Assembly: GCA_947259215.1 (NCBI GenBank)
Contig: CAMYLJ010000004.1
Location: 140,011-204,010 of the forward strand
Direction of reading: 5' to 3'
DNA: 64,000 nt
Source: an uncultured delta proteobacterium
GTDB lineage: Bacteria > Myxococcota_A > UBA9160 > JAFDET01
Shown: piece after piece, positions 22,281-31,594 of the stretch
Position numbering within the stretch: position 1 is the first letter of the stretch
Layout of the letters: every line of letters begins with the position of its first letter
Translations under genes and position numbers: made by a program
The notes under the pieces: generated by a model
Seen by the model: only the letters and a program-made list of their open reading frames with translations
Database searches by the model: none
Told to the model about the DNA's origin: nothing

Positions 22281-24548
22281 ATGCCTCCCATCGAGACCAC
22301 GCCCGAGCTGGTCCGCGCCACCTACGCGCGCACGGCGCGCAACCTGGAGGTCGTGCGCGGCCGCCTGAAGCGCCCGCTCTCCTACGCTGAGAAGGTGCTC
22401 TTCGGGCACCTGGCGGATCCCGCGAACCAGGAGCTGGAGCCGGGCGCCGCCTACCTGGAGCTGCGTCCCGACCGCGTGGCGATGCAGGACGCCACCGCCC
22501 AGATGGCGCTGCTCCAGTTCATCTCCTCCGGCAAGCTGGAGACCGCCGTGCCCACCACGGTGCACTGCGATCACCTGATCCAGGCCTACCGCGGCGCCTC
22601 GCAGGACATGGACGAGGCCCGCATCGGCAACCGCGAGGTGTACGACTTCCTGCGCAGCGCCTCAGCGCGCTATGGGATCGGCTTCTGGGGGCCCGGCGCG
22701 GGGATCATCCACCAGGTGGTGCTGGAGAAGTACGCCTTCCCCGGCGGCATGATGATCGGCACCGACTCCCACACGCCCAACGCCGGCGGTCTCGGGATGT
22801 TCGCGTGCGGCGTCGGCGGCGCCGACGCGGTGGACGTGATGGCGGGCTTCCCCTGGGAGGTGCTGCACCCGAACCGGGTGGGCGTGCGCCTGGTCGGCTC
22901 GCTCTCGGGCTGGGCCTCGCCGAAGGACGTGATCCTGTGGGTCTGCTCCGAGCTCACGGTGAAGGGCGGGACCAACCGCGTGGTCGAGTACTTCGGCCCG
23001 GGCGCGGCCTCCATCAGCGCCACGGGCAAGGGCACCATCACCAACATGGGTGCGGAGCTCGGCGCCACCACCTCGATCTTCCCCTACGACGAGCGCATGG
23101 CCACCTACCTGAAGGCCACCGGCCGCGAGGCGTTGGCGGACCTGGCCGGGGAGCACGCCGACCTGCTGCGCGCCGACCCCGAGGTGGAGCGCGACCCCGA
23201 GGCGCACTTCGACGTGGTGCTGGAGCTCGACCTCTCGCAGCTCGAGCCCCACATCGTGGGGCCGCACACGCCCGACCTGGCCCGCCCGGCGTCCCGGATG
23301 GCGGCGGACGTGGCCAGCCAGGGCTATCCGGAGGCGCTCTCCTCGGCGCTGATCGGAAGCTGCACCAACTCGTCCTACGAGGACCTCTCGCGGGCGGCGG
23401 ACGTGGCGCGCCAGGCCGCGCGCCACGGCGCCCGCTCCAAGGTGACGCTCTGGTGCACGCCGGGCTCGGAACAGATCCACAAGACGATCCAGCGCGACGG
23501 GCAGCTGGCGGACCTGGAGGCGATCGGCGCCGTGGTGCTGGCCAACGCCTGCGGGCCGTGCATCGGCCAGTGGAAGCGCGACGACGTGCAGAGCGGCGAG
23601 CCCAACGCCATCATCAACTCCTTCAACCGCAACTTCCCGCGCCGCAACGACGGCAACCCGGCGACCCTGTCCTTCATCGGAAGCCCCGAGATCGTGGTGG
23701 CCTATGCGCTGGCCGGCCGTCTGGCCTTCGACCCGGCGACGGGCGAGATCGAAGGGGAGAACGGCCGCTTCCGGCTCGAGCCGCCGGCGCCGGCTCCGGA
23801 GATTCCCGACGCGGGCTTCGTCTTCAGCGACGAGGGCTACGTGCCGCCGCCGGCCGAGCGCGGCGGCGTGAGCTTGGAGGTGGCGCCCGACAGCGAGCGG
23901 CTCGAGCTGCTGGAGCCCTTCGCGGCCTGGGGAGATGTCGGGGCGCTCGAGGACCTGCTGCTGCTCTTCAAGGCCAAGGGGAAGTGCACGACGGATCACA
24001 TCTCCCCGGCCGGCCCCTGGCTCCGCTACCGCGGCCACCTGGACCGGATCAGCGACAACCTGCTGGTCGGCGGGGTCAACGCCTTCAGCGGCAAGACCGG
24101 CGAGACCCTCGACCTGCTCTCCGGCGAGCGCGGGCCGGTGGCCCAGGTGGCGCGCCACTACAAGGCCGAGGGCAGGCCCTGGGTGATCGTGGGGGACGAG
24201 AACTACGGCGAGGGCTCGAGCCGCGAGCACGCCGCGATGTCGCCGCGCTTTCTCGGCGCGGGGGCGGTGATCGTGCGGAGCTTCGCCCGGATCCACGAGA
24301 CCAACCTGAAGAAGCAGGGCGTGCTGCCCCTGGTCTTCGAGGACCCGTCGCTCTACGAGAAGGTCCGCGAAACGGATCGGGTCTCGATCCTGGGCCTCGA
24401 CGGCCTGGCCCCGGACGAGCCCCTCGAGGTGGTCTTCCACCACGACGACGGCAGCCAGGATCGCGGCCGAGCGAGGCACAGCCTGAACGAGGACCAGATC
24501 GCCTGGTTCCGGGCCGGGTCGGCGCTCAACGTCCTGCGCGCGGGCTAG
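22281..24548 (+). CDS. acn: Aconitate hydratase, mitochondrial-type
   Basis: 755 residues, matching mitochondrial-type aconitase rather than the longer AcnA. It isomerises citrate and isocitrate in the TCA cycle using a 4Fe-4S cluster. Cluster cysteines lie in GSCTNSSYED and ANACGPCIGQW; substrate-binding segments GTDSHTPNAGGLGM, KGKCTTDHISPAG and NYGEGSSREHAA are intact. ATG 22281 follows AAGGAGA. TACCCT at 22250-22255 is a possible -10. Its stop codon is the first base group of repeat copy B. Confidence 0.95.
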   Translation: MPPIETTPELVRATYARTARNLEVVRGRLKRPLSYAEKVLFGHLADPANQELEPGAAYLELRPDRVAMQDATAQMALLQFISSGKLETAVPTTVHCDHLIQAYRGASQDMDEARIGNREVYDFLRSASARYGIGFWGPGAGIIHQVVLEKYAFPGGMMIGTDSHTPNAGGLGMFACGVGGADAVDVMAGFPWEVLHPNRVGVRLVGSLSGWASPKDVILWVCSELTVKGGTNRVVEYFGPGAASISATGKGTITNMGAELGATTSIFPYDERMATYLKATGREALADLAGEHADLLRADPEVERDPEAHFDVVLELDLSQLEPHIVGPHTPDLARPASRMAADVASQGYPEALSSALIGSCTNSSYEDLSRAADVARQAARHGARSKVTLWCTPGSEQIHKTIQRDGQLADLEAIGAVVLANACGPCIGQWKRDDVQSGEPNAIINSFNRNFPRRNDGNPATLSFIGSPEIVVAYALAGRLAFDPATGEIEGENGRFRLEPPAPAPEIPDAGFVFSDEGYVPPPAERGGVSLEVAPDSERLELLEPFAAWGDVGALEDLLLLFKAKGKCTTDHISPAGPWLRYRGHLDRISDNLLVGGVNAFSGKTGETLDLLSGERGPVAQVARHYKAEGRPWVIVGDENYGEGSSREHAAMSPRFLGAGAVIVRSFARIHETNLKKQGVLPLVFEDPSLYEKVRETDRVSILGLDGLAPDEPLEVVFHHDDGSQDRGRARHSLNEDQIAWFRAGSALNVLRAG

Positions 24549-24620
24549 CAAGCCGACCCAAGACGAAGTCTCGGGTCGGCTTGCGCCGCAAACGGAGCCC
24601 TTCGGGCTCCGTCAGCTAGC
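24545..24620. repeat. 76-nt two-hairpin intergenic element, copy B
   Basis: CTAGC...GCTAGC element. First hairpin CCGACCCAAGAC-GAA-GTCTCGGGTCGG (one mismatch), then TTGCGCCGCAAAC and second hairpin GGAGCCC-TTC-GGGCTCC. The left CTAG contains the aconitase stop codon. No gene converges from the right, in contrast to copies A and C. Confidence 0.8.
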
Positions 24621-24735
24621 CCGGTCCCTCCCGCCCATCCCTACCTGATGACGGGTGATTTCGGCCCCATACAAACGGGTTCCCCGGGGGTCGAAGGGGT
24701 GCTTTTCGGCCCACACCGTCCCGCTTTCGTGTGCT

Positions 24736-24748
24736 AAGGTCGGACCTT
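24736..24748. promoter_or_regulatory. FadR-type operator, likely autoregulatory
   Basis: Perfect 13-bp palindrome AAGGTC-G-GACCTT. Its core GGTCGGACC matches the central part of the E. coli FadR consensus TGGTCNGACCA. It overlaps a possible -10 (TAAGGT, 24735-24740) and lies 25 nt before the FadR-type gene. Confidence 0.6.
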
Positions 24749-24773
24749 GAACCTCCGACCAGGGAGAATCGTG

Positions 24774-25538
24774 ATGGCTGTGGCGCTGGAGCCGCTTTCC
24801 ACCACCCGCGTCGCCGACGAGGTGTTCGAGCGCCTGCGCTCGCGGATCCTGTCCGGTGCCCATCACCCCGGCGAGAAGCTCCCCACGGAGCGCGACCTGG
24901 CCGAGGCCCTGGGTGTGAACCGCGCCTCGGTGCGGGAGGCCCTGAAGCGCCTGGAGTTCCTGGAGCTGGTGGAGGTGGTCCACGGCCAGGGGACCTTCGT
25001 GCGCGAGCTCGGCGCCTCCTCGGCCCTCCAGCTGGTGGAGGCCCTGCTGCGCGATCGCCACACCATTACGGCGGACCTGATGGCCCAGCTGCTCGAGTTC
25101 CGGCGCCGGGTGACCCTGGACGTGGTGGAGCTCGCCGCCCGCAACGGCACGGCGGAGCACGTGGAGCGCGCCCGCGAGCTGATCGAGCGCGAGGCCCAGC
25201 AGGGCACGGACCCGCAGAGCGCTCTCGAGCTGGACATCCAGATGAACGCGCTCCTCGGCGAGGCCAGCGGCAACCTGCTCTACCAGTTCGTCACCAACCT
25301 CTTCACCAAGCTGGTGCGCCGGCTGGGCCCGCTCTACTACAACCGCGAGCGCGACCACCGGCGATCCCTCGAGACCCACCGCCAGCTGCTCGCCGCCATC
25401 GAGCAGCGGGATCCCGCTCAGGCGCGGCGGATCATCGAAGTGATGCTGTCCTACAGCGAGTCCAAGATCCTGAGCGAGATCCGACGCCTCGAGGCCGAGG
25501 GCGCGATCGGCCCGGGCGCCGAGGGGGAAGCGCCGTGA
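24774..25538 (+). CDS. GntR/FadR-family transcriptional regulator
   Basis: 254 residues. An N-terminal winged helix (TTRVADEVFERLRSRI, then GEKLPTERDLAEALGVNRAS and GQGTFVRE) is followed by an all-helical FadR/FCD-type ligand domain (about 85-240). FadR members regulate fatty-acid degradation and synthesis in response to acyl-CoA; related ones bind other organic acids, so the ligand here is open. ATG 24774 lies 6 nt after AGGGAGA; GTG 24771 is also possible. The TGA stop overlaps the GTG of the dehydrogenase (GTGA), suggesting joint control of glycerol-3-phosphate or lipid metabolism. A palindromic operator lies just upstream. Confidence 0.88.
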   Translation: MAVALEPLSTTRVADEVFERLRSRILSGAHHPGEKLPTERDLAEALGVNRASVREALKRLEFLELVEVVHGQGTFVRELGASSALQLVEALLRDRHTITADLMAQLLEFRRRVTLDVVELAARNGTAEHVERARELIEREAQQGTDPQSALELDIQMNALLGEASGNLLYQFVTNLFTKLVRRLGPLYYNRERDHRRSLETHRQLLAAIEQRDPAQARRIIEVMLSYSESKILSEIRRLEAEGAIGPGAEGEAP

Positions 25539-27208
25539 GCAGCCCCTGGTCCCTCGCCAATCGGGGTGACGCCCTGCGCCGCGCCGCGCGCGAGGGGGTC
25601 GACCTGCTGGTGGTGGGCGGAGGTATCACGGGTGCGGGCGTGCTGCGGGACGCTGCGTCGCGCGGGCTGCGCGCGCTGCTGGTGGAGCGCAGCGACTTTG
25701 CGGCGGGCACCTCGAGCCGCTCGTCGAAGCTCGTGCACGGCGGCCTGCGCTACCTGGCCCACGGTCAGCTGGGCGTCGTGCGCCAGTCCTGCCGCGAGCG
25801 CGACCTCCTGATGCGCCGGAACCCGCACCTGGTGCGGCCGGTTCCGTTCCTCTTTCCCGCCTACCGCGAGAGCAAGGTGCCCCTCTGGCAGGTGCGCGCC
25901 GCGCTCTGGGCCTACTCCGCGCTGGACGGCTTCCAGCGCAGCGCGCGCTTCCGCATGGTGGGCGCCGACGACGTGGCGGCCTACTGCCCCGACCTGCGCC
26001 GGCACGACCTGCAGGGCGCGGGGCTCTACTGGGACGCCCAGGTGGACGACGCGCGGCTCGTGCTCGAGACCTTGAAGAGCGCCCGGGGCTTCGGCGCCGA
26101 AGCCGTCAACCACGCGGAGGCGGTCGGCTTCGCGCGCGGCCCCGACGGCAGGATCGCCGCCGCCGAGGTGCGCGATCAACTCGGGGGAGGTGTGCACCGC
26201 GTTCCCGCCCTGGCCGTGGTGAACGCGGCGGGACCCGCCGTGGAGCGGGTGCGCGGGTTGGACCGGCCGGTGGCGCGACCCAGCTTGCGCCCGGCCAAGG
26301 GCGTCCATCTCGTGATCCCGCGGGAGCGCGTGCCGGCCAGCGGCGCCGTCACCTTCGAGGCGGCCGACGGGCGCCACCTCTTCCTGCTGCCGTGGGACGA
26401 CGTCGCCCTGCTCGGCACCACCGACGCCTTTAGCGACGAGCTGGACGAGCCCGTGGCCACCATCGAAGAGGTGCACTACGTGCTCGAGGCGGCCAACCGC
26501 GCCTTCCCGCGGGCCGCCCTCACCACCAACGACCTGCGCAGCGTGTTCGCCGGCGTGCGCCCGCTGGCCGCCGAGCCGGACGCAGAGCGCCCGCCGAGTT
26601 CGGTCTCGCGGGAGCACCGCATCTGGGAGGACGCCTCGGGGCTGGTCTCCGCGGCCGGAGGCAAGCTCACCACCTACCGGGCCACGGGTGAGCAGGTCGT
26701 GGATCGCGCGCTGGCACAGCTCCCGTCCGCGCGCCGCCGGGCCGCGGGGCGCAGTCGCACCGCCGAGCATCCGCTGCGCGTGGACGACTTCGACCGCGCC
26801 GAGCTGGAATCGCGGCTGGGGTCGCGCTTCGGGGTCGCTCCCGAGCGGGCGGAATACCTGGTGCGTACCTGGGGCGCCGACGCCGAGACCCTGCTGGCCG
26901 AGGCGCCGCCCGCCCTGCGGCGCCCCATCGGGCGCTCGCGCTTCACCTTCGCCGAGATCCCCTGGTCGCTGCGCACCGAGCTGGCGGCCGACCTGTGCGA
27001 CCTGCTCGAGCGGCGCCTGCGGCTCGCCATCTTCTCGGTGGGACAGGGGATCGGCGAGCTCGACGAGATCGCTGCCGTGGCGGGCGAAGCCGCCGGCTGG
27101 GACGCCGAGCGCCGGCGCGCCGAGGCGGCCCGCTACCTGGCGGGCGTGCAGCGCCGCTACCAGATCCGGGTGCCCGGCCGCCGCGAGCGCACCACCGCCG
27201 CCGCCTGA
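25535..27208 (+). CDS. glpD: FAD-dependent glycerol-3-phosphate dehydrogenase (GlpD-like)
   Basis: 557 residues. The FAD-binding loop VVGGGITGAGVLRDAASRG is near residue 28, followed by the GlpD signatures FAAGTSSRSSKLVHGGLRYL and, later, AAGGKLTTYR. The C-terminal helical domain (from about 400) is present. The family oxidises glycerol-3-phosphate to dihydroxyacetone phosphate and passes electrons to quinone at the inner membrane. GTG 25535 overlaps the regulator stop. The close relation to lipid genes (FadR-type regulator upstream, lipid kinase downstream) supports a role in phospholipid-glycerol turnover. Confidence 0.92.
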   Translation: MSSPWSLANRGDALRRAAREGVDLLVVGGGITGAGVLRDAASRGLRALLVERSDFAAGTSSRSSKLVHGGLRYLAHGQLGVVRQSCRERDLLMRRNPHLVRPVPFLFPAYRESKVPLWQVRAALWAYSALDGFQRSARFRMVGADDVAAYCPDLRRHDLQGAGLYWDAQVDDARLVLETLKSARGFGAEAVNHAEAVGFARGPDGRIAAAEVRDQLGGGVHRVPALAVVNAAGPAVERVRGLDRPVARPSLRPAKGVHLVIPRERVPASGAVTFEAADGRHLFLLPWDDVALLGTTDAFSDELDEPVATIEEVHYVLEAANRAFPRAALTTNDLRSVFAGVRPLAAEPDAERPPSSVSREHRIWEDASGLVSAAGGKLTTYRATGEQVVDRALAQLPSARRRAAGRSRTAEHPLRVDDFDRAELESRLGSRFGVAPERAEYLVRTWGADAETLLAEAPPALRRPIGRSRFTFAEIPWSLRTELAADLCDLLERRLRLAIFSVGQGIGELDEIAAVAGEAAGWDAERRRAEAARYLAGVQRRYQIRVPGRRERTTAAA

Positions 27209-27228
27209 CCCGCGCTCCCGCCCTGCAG

Positions 27229-27234
27229 TACCCT
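27229..27234 (+). promoter_or_regulatory. -10-like hexamer of the lipid kinase gene
   Basis: TACCCT, 6 nt before GTG 27241, without a Shine-Dalgarno. Confidence 0.45.
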
Positions 27235-27240
27235 GCCGGC

Positions 27241-28169
<929 letters not shown>

Positions 28170-28170
<1 letters not shown>

Positions 28171-29126
28171 TGGGCGCCTGCGAGGACGTGCGCCGCGCCT
28201 GTGCCGAGGTGGCGGCGGGCGCGAGCCACGTGGGGATCGACGCCGACGCGCTGGCCGACCTGGCGCGCAGCTTGACCGATTCGCCGCCCGTTCCCGCGGT
28301 CCTCGACCCCGCCCACCACTACCTCGGGGATCCCGCCGAGACGCTGGCGTTCGTGCTGACCCTGGACAGCGTGAACTTCGGCTCGGGCTGGTTCCCGGAG
28401 CTCCGCAAGCGGCCGGGCCTCTCCGGCTACTTCACCGTCGCCACCTCGCTGCGCGAGCGCTTCGAGGCCCGCGGGCCCTGGAGTGCGGAGGAGCTGGTGG
28501 GCCTGGACGCGAAGACCTGCGCCGACGTCTTCTGCCAGGCGGGCGTCGCCGGCGTGGCCGAGCTGATGGAGCTCTTCGCCCGGGCGTTGTGCGAGCTCGG
28601 CGGCTTCCTGCGCGACGGCTACGGCGGCCGCTTCGAGGGACCGCTGGAGGAAGCCGGGGGCTCGGCCGAGGCGCTGGTCGGAGTGCTGGCGCGCATGCCC
28701 TTCTTTCGCGACGTGGCGAGCTGGCGCGGACGGCCGGTGCCTCTCTACAAGCGAGCCCAGCTCGCGGCGGCGGACCTGGCCCTGGCGCTCGACGGCCGGG
28801 GTCTCGGCGCCTTCCGCGACCTCGATCGGCTCACGCTCTTCGCCGACAACCTGGTGCCCCACGTGCTGCGCTGCGCTGGCGTGCTCGTGTACCGTCGCGA
28901 GCTGGCGGCGCGCATCGACGCCGAGCTGCCGCTGGCGGCGGCCAGCGAGGAGGAGGTGGAGATCCGGGCGGTGGCGGTGCACGCGGTGGAGCTCCTGTCC
29001 GCGGAGACGAAGCGTGCCGGTCACGCCATGACGCCGCGCGAGCTCGACTACGCGCTCTGGAACCGCGGGCAGCGGCCGGAGATCAAGGCGCGCCCGCGAC
29101 ACCGCGCGCGGTCGGTCTTCTATTGA
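28170..29126 (+). CDS. Queuosine 5'-phosphate N-glycosylase family (Qng1/DUF2419)
   Basis: 318 residues. Recognised from the conserved series LDSVNFGSGWFPEL, LYKRAQLAAADL, LTLFADNLVPHVLR, and the C-terminal LDYALWNRGQRPEIK plus PRHRARSVFY. Members release queuine from queuosine or its 5'-phosphate so it can be reused for tRNA modification; the family is best known from eukaryotes and is patchy in bacteria. The Asp-rich centre is all-helical as expected. ATG 28170 overlaps the kinase stop (TGATG). No queuosine biosynthesis gene is in the window, which would fit a salvage lifestyle. Confidence 0.85.
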
Positions 29127-29155
29127 CGGCGCCCACGGGAAGGAGGCGGAGTCCG

Positions 29156-29650
29156 TTGAACGGGTCGCTCGTGACGATGCTCGTGGTGGTGATCGCCCTG
29201 GCCGCAGTCGCCTACGCGCGCGGCGGCGAGGACCTGGTGCGCGCCGGCGTCGGTCGCGGCGCCGGTCTGCTGCTCGAGTTCGCCCTGCTGCTGGTCGTGT
29301 CGTTCGTCGCGGCCGGACTCGCTACGGTGCTGGTACCCCAGGCCTGGATCGAGAGCGCTCTCGGCAGCGAGTCGGGAGTGCGGGGGATCCTGCTGGGGGC
29401 GGGCGTCGGCGTCGTGACGCCGGCGGGCCCCTTCGTCGCCATGCCCATCGCCGCCGCCATGCTGAAGAGCGGCGCGGCGGTGGCCCCGGTGGTGGCCTTC
29501 TTGACCGCCTGGTCGCTGCTCGCCGTTCACCGCCTGATCGCTTGGGAAATCCCGATCGTCGGCCTCGGCGTCGCGCTCCTCCGCTACTCGATCTGCCTGG
29601 TCGTGCCCGTGCTCGTGGGCCTCGTGGCCCGCGCGCTCGTCGATCGTTGA
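29156..29650 (+). CDS. Small permease-like membrane protein (DUF318/ArsP-like)
   Basis: 164 residues, with about five membrane helices. The central LLGAGVGVVTPAGPFVAMPIAAAMLKSGA resembles the G-x-x-x-P-x-G-P loop of DUF318/YraQ/ArsP permeases, but at half their length, like a single repeat. It could assemble as a dimer. TTG 29156 is favoured by AAGGAGG at 29140-29146; GTG 29171 and ATG 29177 are in-frame alternatives. It follows the queuosine gene by 29 nt. Substrate unknown. Confidence 0.65.
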   Translation: MNGSLVTMLVVVIALAAVAYARGGEDLVRAGVGRGAGLLLEFALLLVVSFVAAGLATVLVPQAWIESALGSESGVRGILLGAGVGVVTPAGPFVAMPIAAAMLKSGAAVAPVVAFLTAWSLLAVHRLIAWEIPIVGLGVALLRYSICLVVPVLVGLVARALVDR

Positions 29651-29742
29651 CAGAGCCTCCGGAGCAGCGCCCACCTCCCGACGCCGCGGCCCCGCAAGCC
29701 CGGCGCCCCGCACCCCGTGCTTGCCACGAACCCTCATCGCCG

Positions 29743-29779
29743 GGCGCGCAGCGAGCCGAAGGGCGAGCGGAGTTCATCA
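29743..29779. repeat. Short dispersed repeat, copy E (similar to 61290-61325)
   Basis: The core GCGCGCAGCGAGCCG plus AGCGGAG and a following TCA recurs at 61290-61325 with one indel and a few changes. It overlaps the stop codon of the minus-strand PheC-AroQ gene. Confidence 0.45.
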
Positions 29780-31018
29780 GGACGAACACGAGCCTCCTCC
29801 GACTCCGACCGCGGCGTCTGCCAACGCCCGCAGCTCCTCGGCACCCAGGTCCACGGACCGGATTGCCTCTGCGGCGAGCCGACGCACGTCGTCACATTCG
29901 AGCGCAACGGGCAGCACCATCAGGAGCCGCGCCGCGCGCTCGCCGATGCGCAGGAGCGCCGGACGCAGCTCGTCCTCCAGGTCGGGAGGGGCCGCCTCGC
30001 CGGCGGGCTCCGACGCCAGCGTCCGGCGCTGCACGGCCTTGGCGGCCTCGATCTGGGCGCGGAAGAAGGCGCGCAGGGCGGGCTCCGGGGGCACGGGCCG
30101 TCCGGCGGCGCGCGCCGCTTCGCGAGTGGCCGATACGCCCGCAGCGATCACGACTTCTTCCCGTGCGGGCGCCTCCACCGCCAGCCCGCGCGCGCGCTTG
30201 GCTTCGGCCACGGCAGGCATGAGTGCCAGGCGCTCGTCCAGCGCCGCGAGCAGGGCCGACAGCGGCGTCGCGCTCGGCGGCGCATCGGCCAGGCGCGGGA
30301 AGCGCGCGCGCCACGCGGCGAGCCGACCGTCGGCTTCTCGCGCCAGCAGCCACGCATCGAGATCCGCTGCCAGCGCCGGACGGTCGCTGCGCACCAGGTA
30401 GGCCTTGCGGTCGCGCGTGAAGGGGCCGAGAACCCGCAGCGGCGGCGCGCCGCGCCGCCACCAGCCGGCCTCCAGCGTGTCGCTGATCGCCGCGTCCGCC
30501 TCGCCCCCGAGCAGGGCGTCTCGCACCGCCAGGTTGGGTGTCAGGGCGCGGAGGCGCGCGTGGGGGAAGCGCGCGCGCGCCACCCGCTCGAGATGTCCGC
30601 CCCGGTTCACCGCCACCCGGACGCCCGGCGCGTCCAGGTCCGCCGGTTCGTCGAACGCGGACTCGGCGGGGACGAGGGCCACGGCGCCGCTCTCCGCCAC
30701 GGGCAGCGTGAACCGGCCTGCCAGCGAGCGCTCCGGCCGCACCGTAACTCCGCTCATGGCCAGGTCGAAGCGGCCCGCGACGAGGTCGGCCACGAGCTCC
30801 GGCCAGCGGAAGGGGACGAGCTCCAGGGCGAGCCCGCGGTCGGCCGCGTAGGCCCGGGCCACCAGGACGTCGAAGCCGCCGCCGGGCAGGGAGGGCTGAC
30901 TGAATGGCGCGTAATCGCCGCTCGTCCCAACCCGTAGCGACTCGGCTCCGGCGGCCGCTGCCAGGAGTCCCAGGACCAGCAGGACGGCCAGGTCGAATCC
31001 CCGGGGGGTCCGTGAGAT
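29777..31018 (-). CDS. Periplasmic cyclohexadienyl dehydratase-like / chorismate mutase (AroQ-gamma) fusion
   Basis: About 400 residues in two domains. After a signal sequence (LAVLLVLGLLAAAAGAES) comes a type-3 solute-binding fold (RVGTSGDYAPFSQP to about residue 245), the fold shared by amino-acid binding proteins and PheC cyclohexadienyl dehydratase. The C-terminal part has the signature of exported AroQ chorismate mutases: RLALMPAVAEAKRARG, then REEVVIAA and FFRAQIEAAKAVQ. Together they could take chorismate to prephenate to phenylpyruvate in the periplasm. The start is unresolved: no ATG, GTG or TTG lies in frame close to the signal peptide, and ATG 31041 is out of frame next to a C6 run, so a frameshift is possible. 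Confidence 0.72.
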   Translation of the reverse strand: MSRTPRGFDLAVLLVLGLLAAAAGAESLRVGTSGDYAPFSQPSLPGGGFDVLVARAYAADRGLALELVPFRWPELVADLVAGRFDLAMSGVTVRPERSLAGRFTLPVAESGAVALVPAESAFDEPADLDAPGVRVAVNRGGHLERVARARFPHARLRALTPNLAVRDALLGGEADAAISDTLEAGWWRRGAPPLRVLGPFTRDRKAYLVRSDRPALAADLDAWLLAREADGRLAAWRARFPRLADAPPSATPLSALLAALDERLALMPAVAEAKRARGLAVEAPAREEVVIAAGVSATREAARAAGRPVPPEPALRAFFRAQIEAAKAVQRRTLASEPAGEAAPPDLEDELRPALLRIGERAARLLMVLPVALECDDVRRLAAEAIRSVDLGAEELRALADAAVGVGGGSCSS

Positions 31019-31047
31019 TTGACCGAACCGCCCGATTTCATTAGTAT
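31019..31047 (+). promoter_or_regulatory. Sigma70-like promoter of the cold-shock-domain gene
   Basis: TTGACC (31019-31024), exactly 17 nt, TAGTAT (31042-31047). The best canonical -35/-10 pair I noticed in the window. The transcript would start near 31054 and include the hairpin at 31058-31078. Confidence 0.65.
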
Positions 31048-31057
31048 CTTTCGCTCT

Positions 31058-31086
31058 CCGGCCCCCCTGCGGGGCCGGTTTTCTTT
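31058..31086 (+). terminator. Leader hairpin with U-tract (candidate attenuator)
   Basis: Perfect 8-bp stem CCGGCCCC (31058-31065) / GGGGCCGG (31071-31078) with 5-nt loop, followed by TTTTCTTT (31079-31086). It lies between the promoter and the start codon at 31108, so it would stop transcription in the leader unless melted. Confidence 0.65.
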
Positions 31087-31107
31087 CCCGCAGCGAGGTG
31101 CCGCGCC

Positions 31108-31575
31108 ATGCTCTCACTCGACGAGCTCGAAAACGGTCTGGCCGTCACCCACAAGAACACGGGGCTCCGCTACACGGTCGGCGACGTGGCGGAGGGCGAG
31201 GTGCTCCTCACCCCGGACGACAGCGCGCTCCAGGACCTGCTGGTCCCGATCGACCTGTTCCGGGCCGAGTTCGTCTCCAGCGACCGCTACAGCGCCCGGC
31301 GGGGGGGGCGGGGGGGGCGACGCCGCAGCCCCCAGGCCACCCCGACCGGTCCCAAGGTGCGCGGACGCATCAAGAAGATGGTGCGCGACCGGGGCTTCGG
31401 CTTCATCCGGGGCGACGACGGCAAGGAGGTCTTCTTCCACCGTTCGGGCCTCGGCGCCGCCGACTACGACAACCTCTCCGAGGGCGACGTGGTCGAGTAC
31501 CACGTGTCCGAGAGCCCCCGCGGCCCGCGCGCCGAGAACGTGCGCCAGGCGGCCGCCGAAGGCGCCGCAGGCTAG
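31108..31575 (+). CDS. Cold-shock-domain protein with N-terminal extension
   Basis: 155 residues. The first 55 form a separate small beta-rich region (GLAVTHKNTGLRYTVGDV), then an Arg/Gly linker (RRGGRGGRRR) and a C-terminal cold-shock domain (about 83-145) with RNP1-like GFGFI and RNP2-like VFFHRS. Such proteins bind single-stranded RNA and can melt secondary structures. GCGAGGTG precedes ATG 31108. A canonical promoter and a terminator-like hairpin lie in the leader, suggesting autogenous antitermination. The N-terminal domain is not one I can name. Confidence 0.82.
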   Translation: MLSLDELENGLAVTHKNTGLRYTVGDVAEGEVLLTPDDSALQDLLVPIDLFRAEFVSSDRYSARRGGRGGRRRSPQATPTGPKVRGRIKKMVRDRGFGFIRGDDGKEVFFHRSGLGAADYDNLSEGDVVEYHVSESPRGPRAENVRQAAAEGAAG

Positions 31576-31594
31576 CAGCCGCAGCGGTTCGTCC

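Noticed and set aside
22662..24551. Long minus-strand open frame over aconitase
   Set aside because: Shadow of a strongly conserved gene; composition typical of antisense high-GC frames.
24747..24773. TTG 24747 as start of the FadR-type regulator
   Set aside because: It lies in the operator palindrome and lacks a Shine-Dalgarno; ATG 24774 has one.
24612..25379. Minus-strand frame converging on repeat copy B
   Set aside because: Antisense to the FadR-type gene with no domain, so copy B does not lie between converging genes.
30754..31041. Separate 95-codon frame starting at ATG 31041
   Set aside because: No domain of its own; it covers the PheC-AroQ N-terminus in another frame and more likely marks a frameshift or an unrelated ATG.
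31303..31320. G-run (GGGGGGGCGGGGGGG) as quadruplex or phase-variation tract
   Set aside because: It encodes the Arg/Gly linker of the cold-shock protein; a real tract cannot be told from coding need.
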